From the NCBI GenBank assembly GCA_026874595.1, contig CM049320.1:1352001-1416000 (forward strand): 64,000 nt of DNA, written 5' to 3'. This stretch comes from Sipunculus nudus (Eukaryota > Annelida > Sipuncula > Golfingiida > Sipunculidae). Numbering within the stretch: position 1 is the stretch's first letter; the number at the start of each line of letters is the position of its first letter. The notes under the pieces are model-generated. The model searched no databases and was not told the DNA's origin. It saw nothing but the letters and a program-made list of their open reading frames with translations. A program made the position numbers and the translations under genes. This document shows positions 47,697-60,189 of the stretch, in pieces.

Positions 47697-50600
47697 GACA
47701 TTTCTTGGCACCGCAGGTGCCAGAGTATCCCCAGACATAATAGCCCCCCCCTCCCCTTCAAGAATAGACCCCCATTTTTAGCAGCATATACTGACACTTG
47801 GCATATTTATTGTTTCTTCCATCTAACAATCAACAATCTTGTGACCTTGATCTTTTTAAAGATGTGTCCTGTGACCTTGACCTTTGACCTCATGACCCAA
47901 ATTGATTTTGGGTCTTGCTTTTCCAATGGGACATATGCAAGTCAGGTTTGAAATCTATACATCAATAAAGCAGGAATTATCATCCAGAAACTAATTTTTG
48001 GACAGATGGCTCCTGTGACCTTCACCTTTGACCTTGTGACCTCAAAATTGATAGTGTTCTTCCTCTCTTGGCAGGAGAACTATATGTGCAAGATGAAAGT
48101 TCTGAGATGAAATGTTTGGCTGAAAATGCCTCCACATCTTTTTAAAGATGTGTCCTGTGACCTTGACCTTTGACCCCAAAATCAATTTTGGTCTTGCTTT
48201 TCCAATAGGACATAAACAAGTCAAGTTTGAAATCAATACATCAATAAAAGTAGGAATTATCATCCAGAAAAATAATTTTTGGACAGATGGCTCCTGTGAC
48301 CTTTATCTTTGACCTTGTGACCTCAAAAATTGAAAGGGGTCTTCCACTCTTGGCAGGTGAACTTTCTATGCAAGATGAAAGATCTGAGATGAATTGTTCG
48401 GCTAAAATGCATCCACAATCTTTTTAAAGAGGTTTCCTGTGACCTTGACCTTTTACCTCATGACCCCAGAATCAATTTTGGTCTTGCTTTTCCAATAGGA
48501 CATATACAAGTCAAGTTTGAAATCCATACATTATTAAAAGAAGATATTATCATCAAGAAACTAATTTTTGGACAGATGGCTCCTGTGACCTTCACCTTTG
48601 ACCTTGTGACCTCAAAATTTATAGGGTTCTTCCTCTCTTGGCAGGTGAACTATATGTGCAAGATGAAAGATCTGAGATGAAATGTTTAACTGAAAATGCA
48701 TCCACAATCTTTTTAAAGATGTGTCCTGTGACCTTGACCTTTGACCTCATGACCCCAAAATCAATTGGAGTCTTGCTTTTCCAATGGGACATATACAAGT
48801 CAAGTGTGAAATCCATACATCAATAAAAGAAGATATTATCATCCAGAAACTAATTTTTGGACAGATGGCTCCTGTGATCTTCACCTTTGACCTTGTGACC
48901 TCAAAATTTATAGTGTTCTTCCTGTCTTGGCAGGTGAACTATATGTGCAAGATGAAAGATCTGAGATGAAATATTTGGCTGAAAATACATCCACAACCTT
49001 TTTAAAGATGTGTCCTGTGACCTTGGCCTTTGACCTCATGACCCCAAAATCAATTTGGGTCTTGCTTTTCCAATGGGACATATACAAGTCAAGTTTGAAA
49101 TCCATACATCAATAAAAGCAGGAATTATCATCCAGGAACTAATTTTTGGACAGGTGGCTCCTGTGACCTTCACCTTTGACCTTGTGACCTCAAAACTGAT
49201 AGGGGTCTTCCTCTATTGGCAGATGACTTATATGTGCAAGATGAAAGGTCTGAGATGAAATGTTTGGCTGAAAATGCATCCACAATCTTTTTAAAGATGT
49301 GTCCTGTGACCTTGACCTTTGACCTCATGACCCCAAAATCAATTTTGGTCTTGCTTTTCCAATGGGACATAAACAAGTCAAGTTTGAAATCCATACATCA
49401 ATAAAAGAAGATATTATCATCCAGAAACTAATTTTTGGACTGATGACTCCTGTGACATTCACCTTTGACCTTGTGACCTCAAAAATTGATAGGGGTCTTC
49501 CAATCTTTGCAGGTGAACTTTAAAATACAAGTCAAGTTTGAAATCCATACATCAATAAAAGTAGGAATTATCATCCAGAAACTAATTTTTGGACAGATGG
49601 CTCCTGTGACCTTCACCTTTGACCTTAAGACCTCAACATTTATAGGGTTCTTCCTCTCTTGGCCGGTGAACTATATGTGCAAGATGAAAGATCTGAGATG
49701 AAATATTTGGCTGAAAATGCATCCACAATCTTTTTAAAGATGTGTCCTGTGACCTTGACCTTTGACCTCATGACCCCAAAAATCAATTTGGGTCTTGCTT
49801 TTCCAATGGGACATATACAAGTCAAGTTTGAAATCCATACATCAATAAAAGCAGGAATTATCATCCAGGAACTAATTTTTGGACAGATGGCTCCTGTGAC
49901 CTTCACCTTTGACCTTGTGATCTCAAAATTTATAGGGTTCTTCCTCTATTGGCAGATGACTTATATGTGCAAGATGAAAGGTCTGAGACGAAATGTTTGG
50001 CTGAAAATGCATCCACAATCTTTTTAAAGATGTGTCCTGTGACCTTGACCTTTGACCTCATGACCCCAAAATCAATTGGAGTTTTGCTTTTTCAATAGGA
50101 CATATATAAGTCAAGTATGAAATCCATACATCAATAAAAGCAGGAATTACCACCCAGAAACTCAATTTTGGACAGATAGCTCCTGTGGCCTTGACCTTTG
50201 ACCTTGTGACCCCAAAATTTATATGGATCATCCACTATTGGCAAGTGAGCTATATATTCAAGATGGAAGACCTAGGATGAAAGTTTGGCTTAAAATGCAT
50301 CCACAGTATCTTTTAAAATGCCAGTCCAGTGACCTTGACCTTTGACCTCATGACCCTAGAACCTATAGGGTTCTTACTTTAGTGGTGGGCCATACATAAG
50401 TCATGTTTGAAACCCATAAGACTATCAACACTGGAGATATCATAAGAGGTGTGTGATTTTCACCATATATGGCAATATTCAAGGTCAAGGCCACTATCAT
50501 AGGAAAGGTCATGACCCCAATTTAAATAAACATCATCCCATAACCCATACCTATGTATATGCATAATATAAAAGAAATCTGTCCATTAGTTTTTGACTTA

Positions 50601-51012
50601 TAATGCTCACAGTACTGTAAGGTGGCAATTTGGGGGTATTAAACGGCACGAAAACAAGTAAAGAATAATAGGTGGCACCACCAGTTTCTGAAATATGACA
50701 ACCCTATCCATGATCTTCCATCAACTTGATTTTGGGATAAATCCATGCAAGATTTCTTGAGATATAAAAGAATTTGTGTGATTTTCCCCAAAATTGGACC
50801 TATTCAAGGTCAAGGACACTCTCCTAGTAAAGGTCATGACCTCATTTTAAATAGGCGTCGTCCTCTTACCCATATCTATACATATACCAAGTTTGGTAAA
50901 GTTCCATGAAATATTTTTTGGGTTATCGCGCCAACAAGATTTATATGCGGCGGCGGCGGCGGGACCGGTATGAAAACATAGTATCCCCCGACTTTGTCTG
51001 GGGATACAATAA
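47697..51012 (+). mobile_element. Non-autonomous repeat element with GTATCCCCAGACA inverted ends and 289-bp core array
   Basis: It opens TTTCTTGGCACCGCAGGTGCC, then GTATCCCCAGACA, and closes with (GGC)n (50943-50960), then TGTCTGGGGATACAATAA. The GTATCCCCAGACA/TGTCTGGGGATAC pair is an exact 13-bp inverted repeat. The body (47850-50440) is an array of ~289-bp units, each a dimer of two related ~145-bp modules, one with CTTGACCTTTGACCTCATG and one with CTTCACCTTTGACCTTGTG. It interrupts the old RAG1-like copy at its stop codon, which fixes both ends within a few bases. The many small ORFs here are repeat shadows. Confidence 0.75.
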
Positions 51013-51535
51013 TTACCTGGTACAAAAAATATCAATACAGACTCTGATAGAGAAATACATTTAGAAGGGAGTAGATGTTACCAACAAACAACCATAGATT
51101 ATGACACGAGTATGTAACTCAGAAGTGACATTTAAATTTTTTGGTTATGACCGAATGTTTCAGCATCCATATATTCCAGCGGTACATTTATATATAAATC
51201 TATCAATTAATGCCCAAGGACACAGACACACAGAGACACACACATATAATCCCGACATGATTTATCAGATTAAACCTTGCATATGAGATATTTTGTTAAC
51301 TGATTTTGGTGAATATGCTACCATAATGTTGGTGTTTAAAATGTAATCGGACTAACAATTCAAAATATATGTTTGTATTAACGACACCACCAAATATTGA
51401 GGCAGCAAGTGTCTATAAGTAGTGTCAATTAAGTGAGTAAAACATGAATATACAATTGACATTACATTTTGGAAAATGGTACATCGTTTTATGATATATC
51501 AAGAAAATGATATGTATATTTTAACAAAAATATGT
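51013..51535 (+). pseudogene. Remnant of the RAG1-like transposon, 3' UTR part 1
   Basis: It aligns with 39027-39775 without the two (AT)n tracts. Shared strings include TTTTGGTGAATATGCT and GTATTAACRACACCA, and the ends agree with the gap left by the element at 47697-51012. Interspersed repeats replace the continuation from about 51540. Confidence 0.7.
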
Positions 51536-51539
51536 GAAA

Positions 51540-52620
51540 TATGGGTCATTACGCTCACCTGACTAGGAAGAGTTTCCGAAATTGAATTTTATCATCTGAA
51601 TGCCAAATTTTGTAGGTGGTATCCCAATTCAACTGTAGCAATAAAAGTTCTTCAAAATCAACAAGAAGAAAAGTCTCATGCTGATATGTCAAGCCATTTC
51701 CATGAAATCTAGCTGATCAAAAATGACCACTCACATGTTTTAAGGACATCCCTAGTTATCAAGACAGAAGTTTCTAGGTCCAACAATAAAGTGTTATACC
51801 GTGTCTGACTGTCTAGGTGCTAAAAATGTTTCTGGCCAGTAATTTAGGTCACCATGATCTAATTTCAGGTTTCCATGGACATTGCCCAAGATGTTTTGAC
51901 CAGTTGCACGCAAAACATAGAAAACCATGACCTAATTTTAGGTTTCGATGGTTATTCCCCAAGACTTCCTGGATATTACATAAGGACATTAAGGGCTAGC
52001 ATATACAATTTGTGCCCATCTGCTTTTCAGGGTGCTAAAAATTATATCTTTTGCCAAAAGTTCACATAATATAGGTCACCATGACCTTATTTCAGGTTTC
52101 CATGCAGATTTAACCAAGACCTGCCTGAATGTAATGTCAGAAGATACCAGGCCTAAGGGATACAATTTGTGCCCCGTCTGACTGACTGGGTGCTAAAAAT
52201 CATGTTTACAAATTCAAGTTCACAAAATATAGGTCACCATGACCTAATTTAAGGTTTCCAAGGAGATTTGACTAGAACCTCCCTTGATGTACAGTAAGAT
52301 ATTTATAGGTCTAACCAATACAATGCGTGTCTTGATAACGGACGAACTGCTTTAAAGATAAAAAAAACTCCATGATCTATATGCATGGAAAAAATCTTTG
52401 CAATCAATATACAAGTTTTTCCGATATTTGAGCTTTTGAACCAATTTTTTTCTATTATTCTGGGAGGTACTTTCGAGCCTCATAGCTCGGAGAATATAAG
52501 TCACAGTGACCTAGTTTCAGGTTTTCATGGAGCTTTTTTATGTACCTCTATTGCTTTTCAGTAAGAAGTTTCTAGGTCCAGTGGCTATGATTTGTGCCAG
52601 TGGCCAGGGATTTCGGTAAC
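51540..52620 (+). repeat. Degraded dispersed repeats, ~190-bp blocks
   Basis: Blocks with ATATAGGTCACCATGACCT, AATTTCAGGTTTCCATGG and a GGTCTAACAATACAATTTGTG-like string recur at about 51840, 52075 and 52225. They lie between two pieces of the old RAG1-like copy, so they arrived after it. Confidence 0.55.
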
Positions 52621-52879
52621 CCATAGGTACGGGTCCCTGACGCATGATTTTCACTAATGACGCATGAGCTTTAGGCCAAATGGGTCCCGCGGGACTCTTG
52701 AAATTATTACTTATTCAACAGTCATTTTATACTGTTGAACAGTCAGTATCCAGGCAGGTTCGATGGCTGTACGAATGCCCGTGATACGCGTGGTAGCCTT
52801 CCCATTGTAAACAAAAAAGTGAACCGTGGGCGATAAAGAAGCTCGCGCAATGCAGGCTGGGAACGAGGGCACCTAGTTC

Positions 52880-53640
52880 ATTTTGGTTCATTTTGGTTCT
52901 CATCTTTAACTCAATCTACAAAATGTAAGTTGCAAATATCCCAAAATAAATTAATTCGGTTTGTTCTCAACTTGCATCCTAGAACTCATTTGTATTATGA
53001 ACACTTTAATCAGTTGGGCTGGCTACCTGTTGCACAGAGAGTCGACCAGCTCAAACTAAACCATGTGTACAGAACGCTGAATGGCCAGGCTCCTGCATAC
53101 CTATGTAATAGTTTTACATGTACCTCTAATGGTCATACTCATGTTACTAGATCTAGTCATCATAGCCTTATCATCCCTCATCATAGTATCCATGGTAAAC
53201 ATAGCTATAGTGTAACAGGTGCTAAATTATGGAATAATCTTCCGGTAGATGTAGCAAACAACAGTCTATCAATTTCAGTTTTTAAGAAAAAAGTAAAAAA
53301 AGTATTATTTAACCAGATTCATGATCTCGAAATAAACGACTTTATATTTTATTAGTATCTCATATTCGTGCTATGGAATAAGTTTTTTAGATTTGTTATA
53401 TGTCGCAATATTTATTATTTTATAGTTTACACATAATGCTTTTACTCTCTTTCCGTCCGTATCTTGTATCATTTCATAGAGGACCACGATGGAAATAAGT
53501 TTTTTAACTTTTTCGAGTCATCCTCGATTTTATTCAGTATTGTATCACAGGTTTTATCAAATTGTGTATTTTTTATTTTCATATTACCATATGTATATTT
53601 TTTTTTGGTACCAGTTGATATTGTACTGAATTGGATCTAA
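52880..53640 (+). mobile_element. 5'-truncated non-LTR retrotransposon (LINE), RT C-terminal part
   Basis: An open frame from about 52909 to 53355 encodes the tail of a LINE ORF2. It has KLQISQNKLIRFVLNL, the LGWLPVAQRVDQLKL segment, YRTLNGQAPAYL, and AKLWNNLPVDV followed by a Phe/Lys-rich helix. These motifs are typical of the CR1/L2/Jockey side of non-LTR elements, after the RT palm. The 3' UTR extends to about 53640. Upstream RT and endonuclease are missing, as expected for abortive reverse transcription. Confidence 0.8.
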
Positions 53641-54425
53641 ATAAACTATACTATAGTTGCGCTTAAAATGAATATTAAAAGAGTAACCTTTTCATATCGT
53701 GCCGTATTTAGCGCATGAAACGGGCCGAGAAAAGTGAATTCAGGTGCAATTAACTGCCCCCGGCAGCGTTCGCGCAAGGGAAGCAGGGAACTTTTTCACT
53801 GCGTGCCGTTATGACCACTTATTTACTATAAAGTTTAAGTGAATGCAGGGTTTACGCTGGCGGTCAAAATCAGATAACGCGCCATGCAGTGTTTAATAGG
53901 CCAGCTCCGATGAACACGTCATAATCTGTGATTATAATTAAAAGGTTACACAAGTACATGATGGAACCAGGTGACAGTTGCGTGTCACAAACCACGTTCT
54001 TCAGAGCGCTGAAATGAGTTGGAAAAGCTGGAATTTGGGGATTGATTCCAGCAAAGAATAGCCGGTGACATTCCTTAACCTTGTTAAACTATTTCAAAGA
54101 AACTATATCGGTCTTTTTAATGTAATTAAGATTTTTGTCCGTCTATTTTAGGGGGGCTCTTGCATGTTGGAATAGCAGCTGTCAGTGCCGGTTGGTCATG
54201 TCACAAATATATTATTATTAATTATAAAACAATTTTCCGGACTTCATTGTTGATCAACCTGGTTAAATTTTAAACTAGCAGATTTATTTGTAAGCATTTG
54301 CATTTCTGTTTAATAAAATAAATTTGATTTCAGTTACTGAGAAGTTCATTCAATCAAAAGAGTATTTGGAATAAGCTTGTGTATTTTTTTCCTATCAGTA
54401 ATAACGAATATGTATATCTGCATGC
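53641..54425. other. Unannotated DNA between two LINE fragments
   Basis: No ORF or repeat recognised. Confidence 0.5.
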
Positions 54426-55830
54426 TTACAACAACAACAACAAAGTTTATTGTAGAAAGGCCTCATGGCCCAAAGTACAAATAACTTAAGTAACATATAA
54501 ATATACACAAGTTTGCCATCACTTTCTGCCAATATGTGCTTAATCATGTTAAAAGATATATATGTCATAGAAAAGAATTGCACTGATATACACAAATGAA
54601 AATATATATGTGTACAATTATCAATTATACATAAAATTACGGTATTCAGTGAATTTAATAATTTAAGTACTACTTTATGGAATATTATTTTCTGAAATGT
54701 TTTCCTGTCTTACTCTGTTTACCTGAAATAAATATACACCTAAATCATATTGTATCTTGTGATTCTGTGTTCTCAAAATCTGAATAAGCCCATATTTATT
54801 TTGTGGAAAATTCTGTATAAATGATAAAAATTTATTTCTTAAATCTTTATATCTGGAACACTTGAAAAGAATATGGGCCTCATCTTCAATTTCATCATTC
54901 TTACAAAATTTACAGAGTCTCATATTTACAGGAGTATTACTTCTTCTGCCTACTTCAATCTCAAAATCATGGTCACTTAGTCGAAATTTTGTTAAAACCT
55001 GTCTATAGATGTATGGGATATTATTTAAGTATCGTTCTGGTTCAATGCCTGATTTTACTTCACTATATATACTGAGTTTGGATTTTTCTTTAATTTCAGA
55101 TAACATCTCTTGCTGTCCGATATCCTTGACTCTTTGTAGAAACATATCAATGAACATTTTTTCATCACCAACTCCCTGTTCTAACCATGCATGGCCAAAT
55201 CCATACCTATTCAATAAATGCTTAATATAGCCTGGCCATGTAGGCTTACCCAGTTCATTTAACCGTTTTAAGGCATTATAACAAATAAAAGGATATATAG
55301 AATTTCCCATATTCAGTATTCTTAACCAATATTTTAGACATCTCTTAAAGTACATACAATGCAAAGGATATCTACCTCATTCAAGCAGAACTCCTGCATT
55401 AACTGTGCTTCTGCTAACACCCAGAATTTCTTTACAAAATCTTGATTGCACATTATCTATAATTGGTCTTGATAAGAATCCCCAAATTTCAGAACCATAT
55501 AATAATGCTGGTGCTACAACTTTATCAAATATATTCATTGTGATATCAGGAGACATTTTACCACATTTAGATTCACATTTTTTAACCATATTCAGGCCCT
55601 TCTGTGCTTGAAGTGTTAATAATTTCAGACAAGGATTCCAGGACAATGTAGAAGAAAATATTATTCCCAGATATTTATATTGGTTCACATTAGTTAATTG
55701 TTTTCCCTTGAAATACCATTTTTCATTATGTTTAATTATACTTGCCCTCTTAAAGACTACAGCTTTTGTTTTTTCTGCATTTACTTGCATACCCCAATGG
55801 TTACAAAAAAATTCTAACATAATGCTTACA
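54426..55830 (-). mobile_element. 5'-truncated non-LTR retrotransposon on the minus strand
   Basis: The element runs leftwards and ends, on the minus strand, in AATAAACTTTGTTGTTGTTGT (54429-54450 in + coordinates), a (TTG)n tail with its own polyadenylation-like signal. Sequence to the right of about 55830 is unrelated AT-rich DNA, so the 5' part is missing. Confidence 0.8.
54675..55820 (-). pseudogene. Reverse transcriptase C-terminal fragment of the minus-strand LINE
   Basis: One frame, interrupted by a single TGA near 55374, carries the end of a LINE RT. It shows VNAEKTKAVVF, YKYLGIIFSSTLSW, PALLYGSEIWGF and the later GKPTWPGYIKHLL region. Near the C-terminus is a CKFCKNDEIEDEAHILFKC motif, the CxxC...H...C zinc-like element found after the RT in several clades. 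The catalytic palm (FADD-type box) lies upstream of the truncation. Confidence 0.8.
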
Positions 55831-55997
55831 TATACCTTAAGAGTACAAATATGTTTTTTTAAAAGAAAATGTTGCCAAAGCCCTGTGTAAGATCCTATTG
55901 TTAATTAAATGGCTTAGAGCACAAATGATAATATATGACATTTTCTTAAGAACAAAGCAACCATAAAAAATGTTTTAAATTTATATCACAATTGGCA

Positions 55998-56053
<56 letters not shown>

Positions 56054-56349
56054 GAACTAGGTGCTATATAGCTTTCCTATGCCAGGACCATATGGACTCC
56101 TGAAATTTGTGCAGGACCCTTGACAATTTTGATAGGACCCTTTAAAATTTATACCCATGGGTCCAAAATTGTAGCCTAGCGAAACCCCTGAGTGGCTTTG
56201 ATTTATGCCCTGTTAACGGTCAGACTGACAGCTAGTCGGAAAGACGGACGACGAACAAAGAGTGATCGCTATAGCTCAGATGACTTTCAGTCAGCTGAGC
56301 TACAAATAGATTTTCATATTTTTAATGATCATATCAACTTTCTTCATCT

Positions 56350-56669
56350 TTTTTTTTTTTCAGCATTACTCGCTGAAAAATTCCTCTCTCTCAATCAGGA
56401 AGGCTTCTACCAGCATTTCTTGTATTCTCCCTCCGTCTGTGGAGTAGACATGTTAAGTTACACCTTGTGCAGAATATAAGCCTTATTTTGATGTAAAATA
56501 TGTGATATTTTTAAGAAAACTTTTTAATTTTTAATAGATACCTTAAAACGTCTGCAAACGCCACTGATCTGGTTACATGATATGTATGCTGGTTTGTGAT
56601 CTGTTGTGTGTGCTGGCTGCCAATGAGCTATACCAGTGACCAATTAATACTCCATCCAGGTAAGCTGTG
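56350..56669 (+). pseudogene. Remnant of the RAG1-like transposon, 3' terminus
   Basis: It aligns with 39830-40180: CTGTGGAGTAG, GCAGAATATAAGC, AAAACGTCTGCAAA and CACTGATCTGGT are shared. It ends in a degraded terminus CAGGTAAGCTGTG where the intact copy has CAGCTAACCGCTGTG. With 47645-47696 and 51013-51535 it forms one old copy, split by later insertions. Confidence 0.7.
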
Positions 56670-57388
56670 CTTTGTAAATATTCAAGTTTATTTTCTAATT
56701 TTAAATGACGAGGAAGCCGTTGATACAGCGATTGGCGACAACGTGAAATGCGCCTTATATAGATTGGGCAGAGGGTTAGGAGACATTTTCGTATTTCACG
56801 TGAGTTTATAGTTGCGCCAGTTATGGTTCACTTTGACTTTTTTTAACAGAGAATTGGTGTATTACCCAGTTGATTGAATAATAGGCATTAACCCTTGAAG
56901 ACAAGCTAAATATGCTCAAATAGAACGTATTTTTATTTTGTTTCATGAATGAATGGTTGAAAGTTTCAAAATGTGCTTATTTGTACAGCAGTGAATATAA
57001 AAAGTGTGTCCGATTCATTTCATACTAGTACACAGGAATGTGTTTTTTTTTATTATATGAGGGGTTCCTACCGACGTCAGAGAAGTCACCAGTTGCCCTA
57101 GCACTAAGCATTCTGAACCATGCTGGGGGGCACTGCTGGGCTGCCTACGGCCCTGTACTAGTCAGTGTATGCTTAGGCGAGGGTTATTCCGATCCCATTC
57201 AAGTTCATTCGTTTCCTGTCCACCAGATGGCATCAGGGTGGCATCAGGTGGATATTCAATAAATGAGTTCCCAAGCTGATCAAATTCATAAAGGAATATA
57301 TAATATGTATAAATGTATATGTACGTTGGTATGTGCATGTGTACGTATACGTGCACATGCATGTGTGTATGCACATGCATGTGTGTGC

Positions 57389-57460
<72 letters not shown>

Positions 57461-58440
57461 CACTAAGGATTAGTGTTACATGTTTAATAGAATTTTCACA
57501 TGGTTTAATTATAGCACTATTAGTTTGGACCTAGTGTTACATATGCAAATATTTGTCACTTGATGTTAATTTTGCATGCGGAAGAGATTTTCCATTAAGT
57601 ATTAGGTATTTGTTTGCATGTAGAAGTATTTTTCCACTACACCCTACACAATGTAGTCCTTGGCCCCCAGAGGGTGTATTGTGACAATAAAACATTCACC
57701 ATTTAAAGCATACTCGATGGCTTGCACGTCATCACTCTGTTGGTTTCTATCGGCAGGAAAAGCACAGTATCTTCTTAGTGCGATGTCTCAGTTCTGTGGT
57801 TGTTATATGAAGCTGCAGGGAGGTCATGGATGAAAGGTTACACTGGGGTCTCAAGGTTATTTATAGTTTTGTAATGTTATATATATATGTGTATGGACCC
57901 GGAAAGAACCATATGCCATCAGTTGGAAAAGAGTCAGGACATATTCAACCATAACAAAGAAATGTAATTTATGCAACAGGGAGAAATATTTCATCATATG
58001 TAGACCGGAACAGAGCCATTAAATAATAGAAGCGAAGTGACCTCCACATGTAAACACAGGGCAAAGCACCTGCTGTGTAACATCAAGTAATCCTACAAAT
58101 TCCAACCAAATACACACAATAGCTCCCTGGATCACGAAAACCTTAACGAACCAAGTAACCCAAGCTGAAACCAGCTAATTTAAACTGACTAAATTCACAC
58201 ACGTTCGTTTCAGTCTGTACCTGAGGAGTGTGCCAGCTGGTAAGCAGAACTCACGAAACAGTACTATAGTACATTATGAAATCAAACTAACTATACACAT
58301 AGTATGATATTATTGATGCTCCCCTGCACGGTAGAGCACTTTCACTGTGAGGTATTGAACCTTAATGTATTATATTGATTATAAATGATATATATGATTG
58401 ATAATTTGAAATTTGAAAAATATTGAGATATTATTGATAA
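56670..58440. other. Unannotated DNA with an (AT)n tract
   Basis: A long (AT)n tract at 57391-57457 is preceded by GTGCATGTGTACGTATACG-like purine/pyrimidine alternation that could adopt left-handed DNA. No gene recognised. Confidence 0.45.
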
Positions 58441-58693
58441 ATGGATAAAGAATATATAATTTATGTAATATGTAATGTTACGTTTATATATATATATATA
58501 GTAAATTTATATAATGAATTAAAATTTATACATACCGTACACAATGTATTACTAAAATGTTCATTTGAACTGAATCAGACCATGAATTTATTTCAGTGTT
58601 TGAGGGTGTGTGTGGTAAAAAGTATTGCATGTTCTGCATCATGCTGCTTCATAGTGTATCGTGCATACGTTTAGTGCATGACCCACACACTAA

Positions 58694-58696
<3 letters not shown>

Positions 58697-58740
<44 letters not shown>
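58697..58740. repeat. (AC)n microsatellite
   Basis: About 19 AC units followed by a short (AT)n. It directly precedes the foldback MITE. Confidence 0.9.
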
Positions 58741-58747
<7 letters not shown>

Positions 58748-58749
<2 letters not shown>

Positions 58750-58876
58750 ACACCACTTTCGCACCGTTGTACGGCACTCCTAAGAACGTTATGACTGGAG
58801 GGGTTGTACATTTAGCACCATGTTCAATCCCTCCAGTCATACCGTTTTGAAGGGTGCCGTACAACGGTACAAAACT
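58748..58876. mobile_element. Foldback MITE
   Basis: The arms CACCGTTGTACGGCAC...ATGACTGGAGGG and CCCTCCAGTCAT...GTGCCGTACAACGGTAC are inverted copies of about 42 bp around a ~26-bp centre. It sits right after an (AC)n/(AT)n tract. No internal coding capacity. Confidence 0.7.
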
Positions 58877-59002
58877 ATTTAGTCAACACGATGCTTACAA
58901 TCCCTTGATTCCTTATACATGATATATATATGTATACGCTCTGGTTATACCATCGAGCACTTTGCCATCAGTGCATTGCAAACAACCTAGAAAAAAAAAA
59001 CA

Positions 59003-59060
<58 letters not shown>

Positions 59061-59599
59061 AATAGTATCAAGTAGACAAGTGAACTTATCGAGGAGAGGG
59101 CGCTGACATTACCATCAGATTAGAATAAATTTATTAACCAGCTTTTTTCTATACTATTACAAACAGCATTTCCCTACATTGTCTCCTAGGCCTATGCTTA
59201 TGATTAGTGATTCAGGGAGGTTCAAAATATAACTTTAATATGAAAATAATTTCAAGGAGCGAGGACTACTACAATGCCGCAGATCCAGCAACCACTACTA
59301 GTCACCAGCGATTTCATGTGATGAAGCATCTGTCCCTGGCAAGAAGACGAACCAGTAGATGTGTTACTTTATTTTATTAAACACAATGTATTCAAAACCA
59401 TGAGAAAGAGTTGTGATGCACACGTTCTAAAAAGAGAGCCATAAGACCATAGAAAACCACCAACTGAACAATAGCAAAAGGCTCAGCCTAAACCAGCTTA
59501 TAAGCTAATCTGAAACTTCCAAATTTGATTTATACCAATATTGCTAAATCTAAAACTTGAGTCATAAATAGTTGAATACTGAGGAGAATATCAGGCTTT

Positions 59600-60175
59600 A
59601 CATGGTGTGGGATTCATTGCGTCAGTCACCCTATACAACGGTCTGGAAGCACTTCATCACAGTCTGAAAACCTTCTACTTGCGTCTCACAGCCATAGGTT
59701 CCTTATCTGTGTTGGTGGATGTTGTTACCAAAATCTTTGTGGAAGAACTGATGGAAGACTACCCCTACAAAAATTGGAAACAAAGCAGCCATAACAAACA
59801 TACAACAGGACGTGTTGTCATTCCTGCATAACATGCCATTTCTCACAATGAAGCAGCTGCTCATCAGGTAAGAAAATTCTACACTGTTCAAGGAGGAAGA
59901 CCAGAAAACTACCTTTAGACCTAAATGGTACCAAAGTGGCACCAGCTTTACTTCGGAAGTGAACAGGAAGCACCTTACTGTGACTGTTCAGATTACAGAA
60001 AAGCTTTTGTTTTAATTAGTAAGCAGTTTTTTGTGGTAATACAGAATGGCCACATGAAATGGACGGACCTGCAAGAAATGTACCGCAAAAGTCCTTATTT
60101 AAAACTTCAGCCTTTTTTTCTCAGTGGATCACACAAACTCTCTTCTAATACCTTAACAACCCAAGAACTACCCAA
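59600..60175 (+). pseudogene. Remnant of a SWIM zinc-finger, MULE-like transposase gene
   Basis: The first segment (59607-59831) reads YNGLEALHHSLKTFYLR and ends in NWKQSS, matching the helical region that precedes the SWIM finger in MULE-derived proteins. The second (59925-60191) has YFGSEQEAPYCDCSDYRKAF, then KQFFVVIQNG and YRKSPYLKL. This is a SWIM-type C-x-C...C-x-H finger in which the second half (usually PCKHFF) has become SKQFF. Frame changes and stops separate the parts. Downstream to about 60530 the frame is broken by many stops. Confidence 0.55.
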
Positions 60176-60189
60176 GAACTGCCCAACCT

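Noticed and set aside
48000-50030. Series of ~62-122-residue ORFs with similar sequences on both strands
   Set aside because: They are translations of the same 289-bp repeat in different copies. Similarity reflects DNA repetition, not protein selection.
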